A DNA stretch of 64,000 nucleotides from Xanthomonas sp. CFBP 8443 (lineage in GTDB: Bacteria; Pseudomonadota; Gammaproteobacteria; Xanthomonadales; Xanthomonadaceae): assembly GCF_025666195.1 (NCBI RefSeq), contig NZ_CP102592.1, forward strand, positions 4,092,001 to 4,156,000, read 5' to 3'. The position numbers and the translations under genes were made by a program. The first letter of the stretch is position 1, and each line of letters begins with the position of its first letter. The notes under the pieces were generated by a model that had not been told where the DNA came from, searched no databases, and was given only the letters and a program-made list of their open reading frames with translations. Positions 31,011 to 42,260 of the stretch are shown here, one piece after another.

Positions 31011-33752
31011 CTAGCGCGACGCCAGCGCCTGGCCGGCGAGCAGGCGACGCAGCGCGTCGGCCTCCGGCGCCAGCTGCGCGGTCAGCACCGGCTGCGCCTG
31101 CCGCAGTTGCACCTGCGCCTCGCCATGGCGCCCGGCGGCGAGCAGGGCCTCGGCCAGCGCGACCCGCGACATCGCCGTCGGCACCGCGTCCGCACCCAGT
31201 TCGGTCTGGTTGGCCTGCACCAGCCGCTGCCAGTCGCGTACCGCCTGCGCCACGTCGCCGGCGCGCTGCGCCAGCTCCGCGGCGAGCGCGTCGCGGCGTC
31301 GCTGCAGTTGCGGCGACGGCCATCCCGACGCCGGTTGCAGCGCGTCCAGTTCGCGCCGCGCGCGCGCCAGGTCGCCGCGGCGCATCGACCATTCGATCCG
31401 GGTCATGCCCTGGATCAGCCGCCGTGGATGATCGGCCGCGTACAGCCGCGCCATGCCGTCGGCGGCGCGCGTCAGCAGCGGCTCGGCTTCCGCCAGGCGA
31501 TCCTGGCGCATCAGCATGCGGCCGAGGTTGCCTTCGGCGTTGAGCGTCATCGGATTGTCCGCGCCCAGACGCTGGCGCCGGATCTGCCACGACTGCCGGT
31601 ACAGGGCTTCGGCCGTGGCCAGCGCGCCGCGCGATTCTTCCAGCGTGGCCAGGTTGTTGAGGTAACGCGCGTGGTCGACGCTGCCCTCCAGTCCCAGCCC
31701 GGGCAACAGCGCCAGCGCGCGCGCGTAGTGGCTGCGCGCGGCGGCGTAGTCGCCGGCATCCTGCTGCACCGAGGCCAGTTCGTTCTCCGCGCTGGCGACC
31801 TGCTCGCTGCGCTCGCCGTACAGCGCGCGCGCCAGCTCCAGGTTCTGCGCCAGCTGCGCCGCGGCCGCGCCAAGCGCGCCCTGTTCGGCCAGCGACTGCG
31901 CCAGCGCATCGGCGCTGGTGAGATAGTCGACGCTGCGCGTGCCGTACTCGCGCCGCTTCATCGCCAGGGCCTGGCGAAACCACTGCTCGGCCTGGGCGTA
32001 CTGGCCCTGCGCCTTGAACACCAGGCCAAGGTTGTGCAGCACGGTGGCCACGCCGCCATCGACCTTGACCCCGGGCTGCCGGCGCAGCGCCAGCGAGCGT
32101 TGCAGCATGGCCTGCGCCTCGGCGTAGCGCGCGGCGCGGTGCAGGCCCAGCCCCAGCGCATTGGTCGCCTTGGCCAGCGCATCGAGATCGCCGCTGCGCG
32201 TGGCCAGCGCCAGCGCCTGCCGGCCCGCCGCCTGCGCATCGTCGCCGCGTTCGCCATTGGCCAGCAGCGTCGCCAGATCGCTCCACGCCGCCGCCGCCAG
32301 CGCGGGCTCGTCGACCTGCGCGCTCTGCAGTTCGGTCGCCGCCTGGCGCAGCATCGCCTCGGCGCGTTCTTCCTGGCCGAGATTCATGTAGGCCAGGCCC
32401 AGCGTCGCGCGCAGCCGCGCGCGCACCGCCGGCGACTGCGCCAGTCCCTGGTCCAACTGCATCGCGCAGCTGTCCAGCACCTGCCGCGCGCTGATGGTCT
32501 CGGTGCCGCGGGCGCCGCGCTTGCGCGGATCGGCGGCATCGAACGCGGCGGTCAGGAATTGGCTCACCTGCTGCGCGATCGCCGCTTCGCGCTGCGCCTG
32601 CGCGCGCGTATCGAGCAGCCGCCACATGAAGCCGCCGCTGAGCAGCAGCATCGCCGCGACCGCCGCGCTCTCCTTCCAGCGCCGGCGCAACAGCCGCGAC
32701 AGCGCATAGCGGCGTCCGCCGCGGCGCGCGTGCACCGGATAACGGCCGAGATAGCGCTGCAGATCGGCGGCGAGGTCGGCGACATTGGCATAGCGCTGCG
32801 CCGGATCCACCGCGCAGGCCTTGGCCGCGATCGCGTCCAGATCGCCGCGCAGTTTCCGGCGCAGCGCCGGCAACTGCGTCAGCGCGCTGGGGCGCGGGCA
32901 GGCGCCGGCGCTGGTCTGCGCCGGCAGGCGTTGCCCGGCCAACACTTCCACCAGCATCACGCCCAGGCTGTAGACGTCGCCGGCCACGCCCACCGGCTGC
33001 CCGGCCAGCAGCTCCGGGCTGGCGTAGGGCGGCGTGCAGAAGCGCCCGCGCTCGGCGCCGTCGGCCGCGTCCTGCAGCCGGGCGATGCCGAAGTCCAGCA
33101 GCACTGGCTCGCCGTCGGCGCGGACCAGCACGTTGCCCGGCTTCAGGTCGCAGTGCAGCACCAGGCGCTGGTGCGCCGCCTGCACCGCGCGGCAGATGCG
33201 CAGGAACAACTGCAGCCGCGCCGGCAGGTCCAGCGCCTGCGCCTGCAGGTAGCGGTCCAGGGCGACGCCGTCGACGTACTCCATCACCAGGTACGGCTGC
33301 CCGCCCGGGGTGGCGCCGCCGTCGTACAGGCGCGCGATGTTGGGATGCTGCAGGCTCGCCAGGATCTGCCGTTCGGCGGCCAGCCGCTGCGCGGTCAGCG
33401 CGTCGGGCAGGCCGCGCAGCAGTTTCACCGCCACCTGCCGCTGGTACTGCTCGTCCGCGCGCTCGGCGACGAACACGCTGCCCATGCCGCCGCTGGCCAG
33501 GAAGCGGGTCAGCCGCCACGGGCCGAGCCGGTCGCCCACCCCCAGTTCCGGCGCCGCCATGCGCCCGGCCAGCGCCCGCAACGGCTCGGCCAGTTGCTGC
33601 AGCTGCACGGTCTGCGCGGCGAGCAGGTCCAGCACCTCCTGCACCAGCGCCGGATCGTGGCTGAGCCGCTCCAGGGTCGGCTGCCACTGCGGCGGCGGCA
33701 GGTCGCAGACCGCTTCGAACAAGTGCCGCACCTGTTGCCAGCGTTCGCTCAT
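31011..33752 (-). CDS. Membrane Ser/Thr protein kinase with TPR sensor region
   Basis: 913 residues. The kinase domain is about 78-345: glycine loop ASGGMGSVF, catalytic lysine in VAVKLL, catalytic loop HCDLKPGN with Asp202, and DFG in LLDFGIAR. The loop reads HCD instead of HRD, a non-RD kinase. One membrane helix at about 364-382 leads to a large C-terminal region of tetratricopeptide repeats (for example LGLVFKAQGQYAQAEQWFRQ, LNNLATLEESRGALATAEAL). Its ATG overlaps the stop of the upstream ECF sigma gene (ATGA), so the two are co-translated. The pair is expected to work together, with the kinase activating the sigma factor. Confidence 0.93.
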   Translation of the reverse strand: MSERWQQVRHLFEAVCDLPPPQWQPTLERLSHDPALVQEVLDLLAAQTVQLQQLAEPLRALAGRMAAPELGVGDRLGPWRLTRFLASGGMGSVFVAERADEQYQRQVAVKLLRGLPDALTAQRLAAERQILASLQHPNIARLYDGGATPGGQPYLVMEYVDGVALDRYLQAQALDLPARLQLFLRICRAVQAAHQRLVLHCDLKPGNVLVRADGEPVLLDFGIARLQDAADGAERGRFCTPPYASPELLAGQPVGVAGDVYSLGVMLVEVLAGQRLPAQTSAGACPRPSALTQLPALRRKLRGDLDAIAAKACAVDPAQRYANVADLAADLQRYLGRYPVHARRGGRRYALSRLLRRRWKESAAVAAMLLLSGGFMWRLLDTRAQAQREAAIAQQVSQFLTAAFDAADPRKRGARGTETISARQVLDSCAMQLDQGLAQSPAVRARLRATLGLAYMNLGQEERAEAMLRQAATELQSAQVDEPALAAAAWSDLATLLANGERGDDAQAAGRQALALATRSGDLDALAKATNALGLGLHRAARYAEAQAMLQRSLALRRQPGVKVDGGVATVLHNLGLVFKAQGQYAQAEQWFRQALAMKRREYGTRSVDYLTSADALAQSLAEQGALGAAAAQLAQNLELARALYGERSEQVASAENELASVQQDAGDYAAARSHYARALALLPGLGLEGSVDHARYLNNLATLEESRGALATAEALYRQSWQIRRQRLGADNPMTLNAEGNLGRMLMRQDRLAEAEPLLTRAADGMARLYAADHPRRLIQGMTRIEWSMRRGDLARARRELDALQPASGWPSPQLQRRRDALAAELAQRAGDVAQAVRDWQRLVQANQTELGADAVPTAMSRVALAEALLAAGRHGEAQVQLRQAQPVLTAQLAPEADALRRLLAGQALASR

Positions 33753-34381
33753 GGGCGGCCCGGTTCGGCGCTGAGTTCGCGCTTGAGCCAGGCGCGGGCG
33801 ATGCGCAGGTCGCGCTCGACGGTCGGCACCGACACCTCCAGCAGGCAGGCGATCTCGTCATGGGTCATGCCGCCGAAATAGGCCAGCTCCACCGCATGCG
33901 CCGCGCGCGGATCGAACCCGGCGAAGCGCTGCAGCGACTGGTGCAGGGCCAGCACCTGGTATTCCTCGCTGGCCGCGGCGCCGTCGTGGTCGGCATGCGA
34001 CAGGGTCATCATCATCGCCCCGCCGCCGCGCTTGGCGGCCAGGTTGGCGCGCGCGTAGTCGACCAGCACCGCGCGCATCTTCAACGAGGCCAGGGCGAAG
34101 AAATGCACGCGGTCGCGGTATTCCACGTTGGCGTCGAGCATGCGCAGCAAGGCCTCGTGGACCAGTGCGGTCGGCTGCAGCAAGGCATCGTCGTGGCGCG
34201 CGGCCATGCGCGCGGCGGCCATGTCGCGCAGCGCGGCATAGACCAGCTCCAGCAACTGCGCCTCGGCCTGGGCGTCGCCGCCGCGCCAGCGCTGCAGCAG
34301 GCGGGTGACCTGCTCGCTGTCGGCCACCGCCGACGCGGAGGCCTTGCGCGCGACAGCCACGGGAAGAGGTTCGGAGTGCAT
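33749..34381 (-). CDS. ECF sigma factor of the kinase-linked type
   Basis: 210 residues. Region 2 (LLQRWRGGDAQAEAQLLELV, PTALVHEALLRMLD, FALASLKMRAVLVDYAR) and region 4 (VELAYFGGMTHDEIACLLEV, SVPTVERDLRIARAWLKREL) are both present. The sequence resembles the ECF group that has no anti-sigma factor but is encoded beside a Ser/Thr kinase; this is inferred from the neighbour and the region-2 style. It overlaps the kinase gene by four bases. ATG at 34379-34381 is chosen as the first good methionine before region 2. The target promoter is not known. Confidence 0.9.
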   Translation of the reverse strand: MHSEPLPVAVARKASASAVADSEQVTRLLQRWRGGDAQAEAQLLELVYAALRDMAAARMAARHDDALLQPTALVHEALLRMLDANVEYRDRVHFFALASLKMRAVLVDYARANLAAKRGGGAMMMTLSHADHDGAAASEEYQVLALHQSLQRFAGFDPRAAHAVELAYFGGMTHDEIACLLEVSVPTVERDLRIARAWLKRELSAEPGRP

Positions 34382-34625
34382 GCGCCGGATTCGTCGAACG
34401 GGAAAGGGCGGCCTGCCGACGACCGCATGGCAGGAGCGGCGCCAGATTACCGCAGGATCGCGACCGCCTGTTGACGCCGGATGGCATACCCCAGGGAGGA
34501 GCGAACGCCGCCGATATTCCGCGCAATCGGCCGCGCATGCACCGCACCGGAGCACCGTTTCAGGCGTAACGATGCTGTCCTGGTGCGGCTTTCGGCACAT
34601 TCGCCAGCGCGCATCGGCGACGGGG

Positions 34626-34654
34626 TTGACAGTGCCGCAAAGCCCATGTTTATC
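34626..34654 (+). promoter_or_regulatory. Probable promoter of the ilv-leu operon
   Basis: A perfect -35 TTGACA (34626-34631) is followed after 17 bp by TTTATC (34649-34654) as -10. The predicted start, about seven bases later, falls at or beside the A of the leader-peptide ATG at 34662. Confidence 0.6.
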
Positions 34655-34661
34655 TCGCTGC

Positions 34662-34790
34662 ATGTTGCATCGCCACACCAGCCCGAAGCCGACCCGCCTG
34701 CCCGCCGCGCTGCGCGCGGACGCCGCCGCGTCGCTCCTCGTACTCGTGCTTATTACCTCGCCCACAAGTGCGGGACGAACCGGCGTGTAA
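34662..34790 (+). CDS. ilv-leu operon leader peptide
   Basis: 42-residue peptide beginning [14 protein letters not shown] and containing the control run LLVLVLI (residues 25-31), four Leu, two Val and one Ile in seven positions. These are the three amino acids made by the operon. It ends 27 bases before a terminator hairpin and 120 bases before ilvC. This is classical transcription attenuation: ribosome stalling when charged Leu/Val/Ile tRNAs are scarce would disrupt the terminator. The promoter placement suggests a leaderless or nearly leaderless start. Confidence 0.8.
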   Translation: MLHRHTSPKPTRLPAALRADAAASLLVLVLITSPTSAGRTGV

Positions 34791-34817
34791 GCGACAAGCA
34801 GCCTGGATTCGATCAGA

Positions 34818-34846
34818 CCCCGCACCGGCAACGGCGCGGGGTTTTT
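34818..34846 (+). terminator. Attenuator terminator before ilvC
   Basis: Stem ccccgc/gcgggg with an inner accgg-containing loop, then five T. It sits between the leader peptide and ilvC, as expected for a ribosome-controlled attenuator. Confidence 0.8.
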
Positions 34847-34909
34847 CATTTTAGTAACCGCGAAACGCAAACCCCTTCCTACCCACACCGTCCCGAGGAA
34901 ATCCGCCCC

Positions 34910-35917
34910 ATGACCAGTTCCGCCCAGCCCACCACCAAGATCGCCATCGTCGGCTACGGCAGCCAGGGCCGCGCGCACGCGCTGAACCTGCGCGAGTCCG
35001 GCTTCGACGTCACTGTCGGCCTGCGCGCGGGCGGCCCGACCGAAGCCAAGGCGCAGGCCGACGGCTTCGTGGTCAAGAGCCCCGCCGAGGCGGTCAAGGA
35101 CGCCGACCTGGTCGCGGTGCTGACCCCGGACATGGTGCAGAAGACGCTGTACGACGAGGTGCTGGCGCCGAACATGAAGCAGGGCGCCTGCCTGCTGTTC
35201 GCGCACGGCCTGAACGTGCATTTCGACATGATCAAGCCGCGCGCCGACCTGGACGTGGTGCTGGTCGCGCCGAAGGGCCCGGGCGCGCTGGTGCGCCGCG
35301 AGTACGAGATCGGCCGCGGCGTGCCGTGCATCTGGGCGGTGTACCAGGACAAGAGCGGCAAGGCCGAACAGTTCGCGCTTGAGTACGCCGCCGGCCTGGG
35401 CGGTGCGCGCGCCAACCTGATCAAGACCACCTTCAAGGAAGAGACCGAGACCGACCTGTTCGGCGAGCAGGCGGTGCTGTGCGGCGGCGCCTCGTCGCTG
35501 GTCCAGGCCGGTTTCGAAGTGCTGGTGGAAGCCGGCTACCAGCCGGAAATCGCCTACTACGAAGTGCTGCACGAACTGAAGCTGATCGTGGACCTGTTCT
35601 ACGAAGGCGGCATCACCCGCATGCTCGAGTTCGTTTCCGAGACCGCGCAGTACGGCGACTACGTCAGCGGCCCGCGGGTCATCGACGCGGCCACCAAGGA
35701 GCGCATGCGCGACGTGCTGACCGACATCCAGAACGGCACCTTCACCAAGAACTGGGTCGCCGAATACGAAGCCGGCCTGCCCAACTACACCAAGTTCAAG
35801 CAGGCCGACCTGGAGCACCCGATCGAAGTGGTCGGCAAGCAGCTGCGCGCCAAGATGGTCTGGTTGAACGGCGAGGCGGCTGCCGCCAAGCCGGCCACCG
35901 GCCAGCAAGCCGCGTAA
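34910..35917 (+). CDS. ilvC: Ketol-acid reductoisomerase (class I)
   Basis: Second common step of valine/isoleucine synthesis: isomerisation and NADPH reduction of acetolactate or acetohydroxybutyrate. It has 335 residues, the short class I form. The nucleotide-binding loop [14 protein letters not shown] is near the start. VAPKGPG and the metal-binding segments [12 protein letters not shown] and [13 protein letters not shown] are present. ATG follows GAGGAA by about nine bases. First structural gene of the operon, 43 bp before ilvG. Confidence 0.97.
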   Translation: MTSSAQPTTKIAIVGYGSQGRAHALNLRESGFDVTVGLRAGGPTEAKAQADGFVVKSPAEAVKDADLVAVLTPDMVQKTLYDEVLAPNMKQGACLLFAHGLNVHFDMIKPRADLDVVLVAPKGPGALVRREYEIGRGVPCIWAVYQDKSGKAEQFALEYAAGLGGARANLIKTTFKEETETDLFGEQAVLCGGASSLVQAGFEVLVEAGYQPEIAYYEVLHELKLIVDLFYEGGITRMLEFVSETAQYGDYVSGPRVIDAATKERMRDVLTDIQNGTFTKNWVAEYEAGLPNYTKFKQADLEHPIEVVGKQLRAKMVWLNGEAAAAKPATGQQAA

Positions 35918-35960
35918 TCCGCGGCTCCCCCACCCGCTTTCACCGAAAGGTCGCCACCGT

Positions 35961-37682
35961 ATGAACTCCTCCGCTCACGGCACGCCCCGCAACGGCGCGC
36001 GCTGGCTGACGCAGGCCCTGGAAGCCGAAGGCGTGGACACGCTGTTCGGCTATCCGGGCGGCACCATCATGCCGTTCTACGACGCGCTGGTAGACAGCCA
36101 GCTCAAGCACATCCTGGTCCGCCACGAGCAGGGCGCGGCACTGGCCGCCAACGGCTACGCCCGCGCCAGCGGCCGGGTCGGGGTCTGCGTCGCCACTTCC
36201 GGCCCGGGCGCCTCCAACCTGGTCACGGGCATCGCCGACGCGATGCTGGACTCGGTGCCGATGATCTGCCTGACCGGGCAGGTCGCCACGCCGCTGCTGG
36301 GCACCGACGCGTTCCAGGAACTGGACGTGTTCGGGCTGACCCTGCCGATCGTCAAGCACAGCTTCCTGGTGCGCCGCGTGGACGACCTGCCGCAGGTGCT
36401 GCGCGACGCGTTCCGCATCGCCCGCGAAGGGCGTCCGGGGCCGGTGCTGATCGACCTGCCCAAGGACGTGCAGCTGGGCGACGCCTCGCACCTGCCCGAC
36501 CACGTGCCGGCCGCGGTGCCGGTGCCGCCGTCGCCGCACGCCGAGGCCCTGGCCGAAGCGCTGGCGGCGATCGCCGGCGCCGAGAAGCCGGTCATCTACG
36601 GCGGCGGCGGCATCGCCCTGGCCGACGCGGTGGACGCGTTCCGCCAGTTCGTCGACAGCACCCGCATCCCCACCGTGCTGACCCTGCGCGGGCTGGGCGC
36701 GTTGCCGCACGGGCATCCGCACTACCTGGGCATGCTCGGCATGCACGGCACCCGCGCCGCCAACATGGCGGTGCAGGAATCGGACCTGCTGATCGTGGTC
36801 GGCGCCCGTTTCGACGACCGCGCCACCGGCAAGCTGGCCGAGTTCGCCCCGTTCGCGCGGGTCATCCACCTGGATGCCGACGCCTGCGAGATCTCCAAGC
36901 TGCGCCATGCCGACATCGCGGTGCCCGGCGACGTGGCCGAAGCGCTGCGCACCCTGTGCACGGCCACCAGCACCTGCGAGGCCTGGCACGCGCGCTGCGT
37001 CGGCCATCGCGAGAAGTTCGGCGCCCGCTACGACGCGCCGGGCGATGACATCTACGCGCCCGGCCTGCTGAAGCGGCTGAGCGAGCTGGCCCCGGCCGAC
37101 ACCATCATCGCCTGCGACGTCGGCCAGCACCAGATGTGGGTCGCGCAACATTGCCGCTTCAACCATCCGCGCAACCACCTGACCAGCGGCGCGCTGGGCA
37201 CGATGGGCTTCGGCCTGCCGGCGGCGATGGGCGCGCAGTTCGCCTGCCCGGACCGCACCGTGGTGCTGGTCAGCGGCGACGGCAGCTTCATGATGAACGT
37301 GCAGGAGCTGGTCACCATCGCGCGCTGCAAGCTGCCGGTGAAGATCGTGCTGCTGGACAACAGTTCGTTGGGCATGGTGCGGCAGTGGCAGGAACTGTTC
37401 TTCGCCGAGCGCTACAGCGAGATCGACCTGTCCGACAACCCGGATTTCGCCGCGCTGGCGCAGGTGTTCGGCATCCCGGCCAAGCGCATCACCGCGCGCG
37501 GCCAGGTCGAGGACGGGCTGGCCGAACTGCTGGCGCAGCCGGGCCCGGCGCTGCTGCACGTGGCCATCGACGCGCGCGCCAACGTGTGGCCGCTGGTGCC
37601 GCCGAACACCGCCAACAGCACCATGCTGGAAAGCAATCCCGCGACCCAGCGCCAGGAGACCCCCCATGCGATACCAGCTTGA
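35961..37682 (+). CDS. ilvG: Acetolactate synthase large subunit
   Basis: Thiamine-diphosphate enzyme that condenses pyruvate to acetolactate. It has 573 residues. The catalytic glutamate is in RHEQGAALAANGYAR, and the ThDP/Mg motif is GDGSFMMNVQELVT with the later LDNSSLGMVRQW. FAD-site segments (TSGPGASNL, GQVATPLLGTDAFQE) are present. The end overlaps ilvM by 17 bp, so the two subunits are translationally coupled. The small partner ilvM identifies this as the IlvGM-type isozyme. Confidence 0.96.
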   Translation: MNSSAHGTPRNGARWLTQALEAEGVDTLFGYPGGTIMPFYDALVDSQLKHILVRHEQGAALAANGYARASGRVGVCVATSGPGASNLVTGIADAMLDSVPMICLTGQVATPLLGTDAFQELDVFGLTLPIVKHSFLVRRVDDLPQVLRDAFRIAREGRPGPVLIDLPKDVQLGDASHLPDHVPAAVPVPPSPHAEALAEALAAIAGAEKPVIYGGGGIALADAVDAFRQFVDSTRIPTVLTLRGLGALPHGHPHYLGMLGMHGTRAANMAVQESDLLIVVGARFDDRATGKLAEFAPFARVIHLDADACEISKLRHADIAVPGDVAEALRTLCTATSTCEAWHARCVGHREKFGARYDAPGDDIYAPGLLKRLSELAPADTIIACDVGQHQMWVAQHCRFNHPRNHLTSGALGTMGFGLPAAMGAQFACPDRTVVLVSGDGSFMMNVQELVTIARCKLPVKIVLLDNSSLGMVRQWQELFFAERYSEIDLSDNPDFAALAQVFGIPAKRITARGQVEDGLAELLAQPGPALLHVAIDARANVWPLVPPNTANSTMLESNPATQRQETPHAIPA

Positions 37683-37914
37683 CCTGGTGCTGAAGCCGGC
37701 CGAAGGCGCGCTGCTGCGCGCGATCGGCATGGCCGAGCGGCGCGGCTTCGCGCCGCTGTCGATCACCGGCGCGCCGGTGGCCGACGACGCCGGCCGCTGG
37801 CACCTGCAGATGGTGGTCGACGGCAACCGCCCGGGCGAAAGCCTGCGCCTGCAGATGGAGAAGGTGTACGACTGCGAGTCGGTGCGGGTGACCGCGTTGG
37901 ATGGGGCGCCGTGA
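37666..37914 (+). CDS. ilvM: Acetolactate synthase small regulatory subunit
   Basis: 82 residues forming a single ACT domain (YQLDLVLKPAEGALLRAIGM, RRGFAPLSITGAP, WHLQMVVDG, LRLQMEKVYDCESVRVT). It is a short IlvM-type subunit rather than the two-domain IlvN/IlvH. It starts inside the end of ilvG. It stabilises and activates the catalytic subunit and may tune feedback by valine. Confidence 0.93.
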   Translation: MRYQLDLVLKPAEGALLRAIGMAERRGFAPLSITGAPVADDAGRWHLQMVVDGNRPGESLRLQMEKVYDCESVRVTALDGAP

Positions 37915-37920
37915 CGCGCA

Positions 37921-38090
37921 CGGGACCAGGGACCGGGGACCGGGGACCCGGGATGGGCATTGCCGGCGCCTCGTGCGTCGCGCGCCGTCCGCAAGCTTCC
38001 GCTCGCCCGCGGAGGGGCCTTCTTCCATGGAGATCGCTTCTTCGCGCCAACCCGCTTTTCCGGGTCCCCGGTCCCCGGTCCCCGGTCCCG
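37921..38090 (+). repeat. 31-bp inverted repeat between ilvM and ilvA
   Basis: The arms at 37921-37951 and 38060-38090 match in 30 of 31 positions when one is reverse-complemented. Each arm is built of tandem gggaccg/ggggacc units. The 108-base loop holds no gene. The right arm ends 10 bases before the ilvA ATG, which lacks any purine-rich ribosome site, so the hairpin could control ilvA translation or mRNA stability within the operon. Confidence 0.85.
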
Positions 38091-38100
38091 CGGCCGCCCC

Positions 38101-39203
38101 ATGCCTGACCCCGACCGCCCCGCCTCGCAGGAACCGGACGTAGGCGACGTAGCGGTCAGCGTCGCCGACGTGCTGGCCGCGCAGGCGCGGCTGCGCCGTT
38201 ACCTGCCGCCGACGCCGGTGCACTACGCCGAGCGCTTCGGCGTGTGGCTGAAGCTGGAGAATCTGCAGCGCACCGGATCCTACAAGGTGCGCGGCGCGCT
38301 GAACGCGCTGCTGGCCGGGCTGGAGCGCGGCGACGAGCGCACGATCATCTGCGCCTCGGCCGGCAACCATGCGCAGGGCGTGGCCTGGGCCGCGCACCGG
38401 CTGGGCGTGCAGGCGATCACGGTGATGCCGCACGGCGCGCCGCAGACCAAGATCGCCGGCGTCGCGCACTGGGGCGCCACCGTGCGCCAGCACGGCAACA
38501 GCTACGACGAGGCCTTCGCCTTCGCCCGCGAGCTGGCCGAGCAGAACGGCTACCGCTTCCTGTCCGCGTTCGACGACCCGGACGTGATCGCCGGCCAGGG
38601 CACGGTCGGCATCGAGCTGGCCGCGCATGCGCCGGACGTGGTGATCGTGCCGATCGGCGGCGGCGGCCTGGCCGCCGGCGTGGCCCTGGCGCTGCGCTCG
38701 CAGGGCGTGCGCATCGTCGGTGCGCAGGTCGAAGGCGTGGATTCGATGGCGCGGGCGATCCGCGGCGATATCCGCGCCGTGGACCCGGTGCCCACCCTGG
38801 CCGACGGCGTCAAGGTTAAAATCCCCGGATTCATCACCCGCCGGCTGTGCGCCAGCCTGCTCGACGACGTGGTGATCGTGCGCGAGGCGGAACTGCGCGA
38901 GACGCTGGTGCGCCTGGCGCTGGAGGAGCACGTCATCGCCGAGGGCGCCGGCGCGCTGGCGCTGGCCGCCGGCCGCCGCGTCTCCGGCAAGCGCAAGTGC
39001 GCGGTGGTGTCCGGCGGCAACATCGACGCCGGCGTGCTGGCGACGCTGCTGTCGGAGGTGCGTCCGCGCACGCCGCGCAAGCCGCGCCGCCGCAACACCG
39101 AGCGACTTCGCAGCCAGCTCGCCGCCGCTCCGCCCGCTCCACGCCGTCCCATGCCCACGCCCCCCCATCCGCCAGCCACCGCCGCCGTAGAGGAAACCAT
39201 CTG

Positions 39204-39207
<4 letters not shown>
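38101..39207 (+). CDS. ilvA: Threonine dehydratase lacking the ACT regulatory domain
   Basis: PLP enzyme that converts threonine to 2-oxobutanoate, the first step to isoleucine. It has 368 residues. The PLP lysine is in [13 protein letters not shown], and [13 protein letters not shown] and [12 protein letters not shown] are the substrate and phosphate loops. The usual C-terminal ACT-like regulatory domains of biosynthetic IlvA (about 500 residues) are absent; instead a basic, proline-rich tail (about 320-368) follows. Its stop overlaps the leuA GTG by four bases. The start is ATG 38101, just after a large inverted repeat. Confidence 0.93.
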
Positions 39208-40763
<1,556 letters not shown>

Positions 40764-40844
40764 GCGGCCACGCCCCCGTCATCGTCGCCATGCACCCTGC
40801 TCCGTTCCCACCCTCGCCCAGCGTCCCTGCCAGGTAGTCCCGTA

Positions 40845-42260
40845 ATGTCTTCGACCCCCCGTACCCTGTACGACAAGCTGTGGGACGCGCACGTCGTCGT
40901 CCCCGAAAGCAGCACCGCTCCGGCGGTGCTGTACATCGACCTGCACCTGATCCACGAGGTGACCTCGCCGCAGGCGTTCACCGAACTGAAGTCGCGCGGC
41001 CTCAAGCCACGCCGGCCCGACCGCACCAAGGCGACGATGGACCACTCCACGCCGACCCTGCCGCGCGGCGCCGACGGCAAGCTGCCGTACTACACCAAGG
41101 CCTCCGAGGCGCAGGTGGACATGCTCGCGCGCAACTGCGCCGACTACGGCATCGAACTGTTCGACATGGCCTCGGACAACCGCGGCATCGTGCACGTGAT
41201 CGCGCCCGAGCAGGGCTTCACCCAGCCCGGCATGACCATCGTCTGCGGCGACAGCCACACCTCCACCCACGGCGCGTTCGGCGCGCTGGCGTTCGGCATC
41301 GGCACCAGCGAGGTCGGCCACGTGCTGGCCACGCAGTGCCTGCTGCAGCGCAAGGCCAAGACCATGGCGATCAGCGTCGACGGGCCGCTGGCGCCGGGCG
41401 TGGGCGCCAAGGACGTGATCCTGCACATCATCGGCGTGATCGGGGTCAACGGCGGTACCGGCCACGTGCTCGAATACCGCGGCTCCACCATCGAAGCGAT
41501 GGACATGGAGCAGCGCATGACCCTGTGCAACATGTCGATCGAGGCCGGCGCGCGCGCCGGCATGGTCGCGCCTGACCAGATCACCTTCGACTGGATGGCG
41601 AACACGCCGCGCGGGCCCAAAGGCGCGGAGTTCGACGCCGCGGTGCAGCGCTGGTCGCAGCTGCGCAGCGATCCGGGCGCGCGCTTCGACGTGGAGGTGC
41701 GCATCGACGCGCGCGACATCCGCCCGACCCTGACCTGGGGCACCCACCCCGGCACCGCGATCGCGGTGGACGTGCCGATCCCGGCGGCGCAGGACGCGGC
41801 CGCGCAGAAGGGCTTGGACTACATGCACTTCGCATCCGGCCATGCGCTGATCGGCACCCCGGTGGACGTGGTGTTCGTCGGTTCCTGCACCAACGGCCGG
41901 CTCAGCGACATGCGCGAAGTGGCGCAGGTGCTGCGCGGCCGCCGCGTCGCGCCGAACGTGCGCATGCTGGTGGTGCCGGGCTCGGAGATCGTCAAGCGCC
42001 AGGCCGAGGCCGAAGGCATCCACGAGGTGGTGCGCGCCGCCGGCGCCGAATGGCGCGAATCCGGCTGCTCGATGTGCATCGCGATGAACGGCGACCTGGT
42101 CGCGCCGGGGCAACTGGCGGTGAGCACCAGCAACCGCAATTTCGAAGGCCGCCAGGGCCCCGGCGCGCGCACCCTGCTGGCCTCGCCGATGACCGCGGCG
42201 TGGGCCGCGGTGAACGGCCAGGTCAGCGACCCGCGCACGCTGTTCGCGGAGGTCGCGTGA
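40845..42260 (+). CDS. leuC: 3-isopropylmalate dehydratase large subunit
   Basis: Fe-S aconitase-type enzyme that isomerises isopropylmalate together with LeuD. It has 471 residues. The cluster cysteines are in VGSCTNGR and [29 protein letters not shown] is the substrate-binding region. It ends TGATG, sharing its last A with the ATG of the small membrane gene that follows. Confidence 0.97.
   Translation: MSSTPRTLYDKLWDAHVVVPESSTAPAVLYIDLHLIHEVTSPQAFTELKSRGLKPRRPDRTKATMDHSTPTLPRGADGKLPYYTKASEAQVDMLARNCADYGIELFDMASDNRGIVHVIAPEQGFTQPGMTIVCGDSHTSTHGAFGALAFGIGTSEVGHVLATQCLLQRKAKTMAISVDGPLAPGVGAKDVILHIIGVIGVNGGTGHVLEYRGSTIEAMDMEQRMTLCNMSIEAGARAGMVAPDQITFDWMANTPRGPKGAEFDAAVQRWSQLRSDPGARFDVEVRIDARDIRPTLTWGTHPGTAIAVDVPIPAAQDAAAQKGLDYMHFASGHALIGTPVDVVFVGSCTNGRLSDMREVAQVLRGRRVAPNVRMLVVPGSEIVKRQAEAEGIHEVVRAAGAEWRESGCSMCIAMNGDLVAPGQLAVSTSNRNFEGRQGPGARTLLASPMTAAWAAVNGQVSDPRTLFAEVA

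Noticed and set aside
30420..33881. 1153-codon open frame on the plus strand
   Set aside because: Antisense to the Ser/Thr kinase with TPR repeats; Arg/Gln/His-rich and without motifs.
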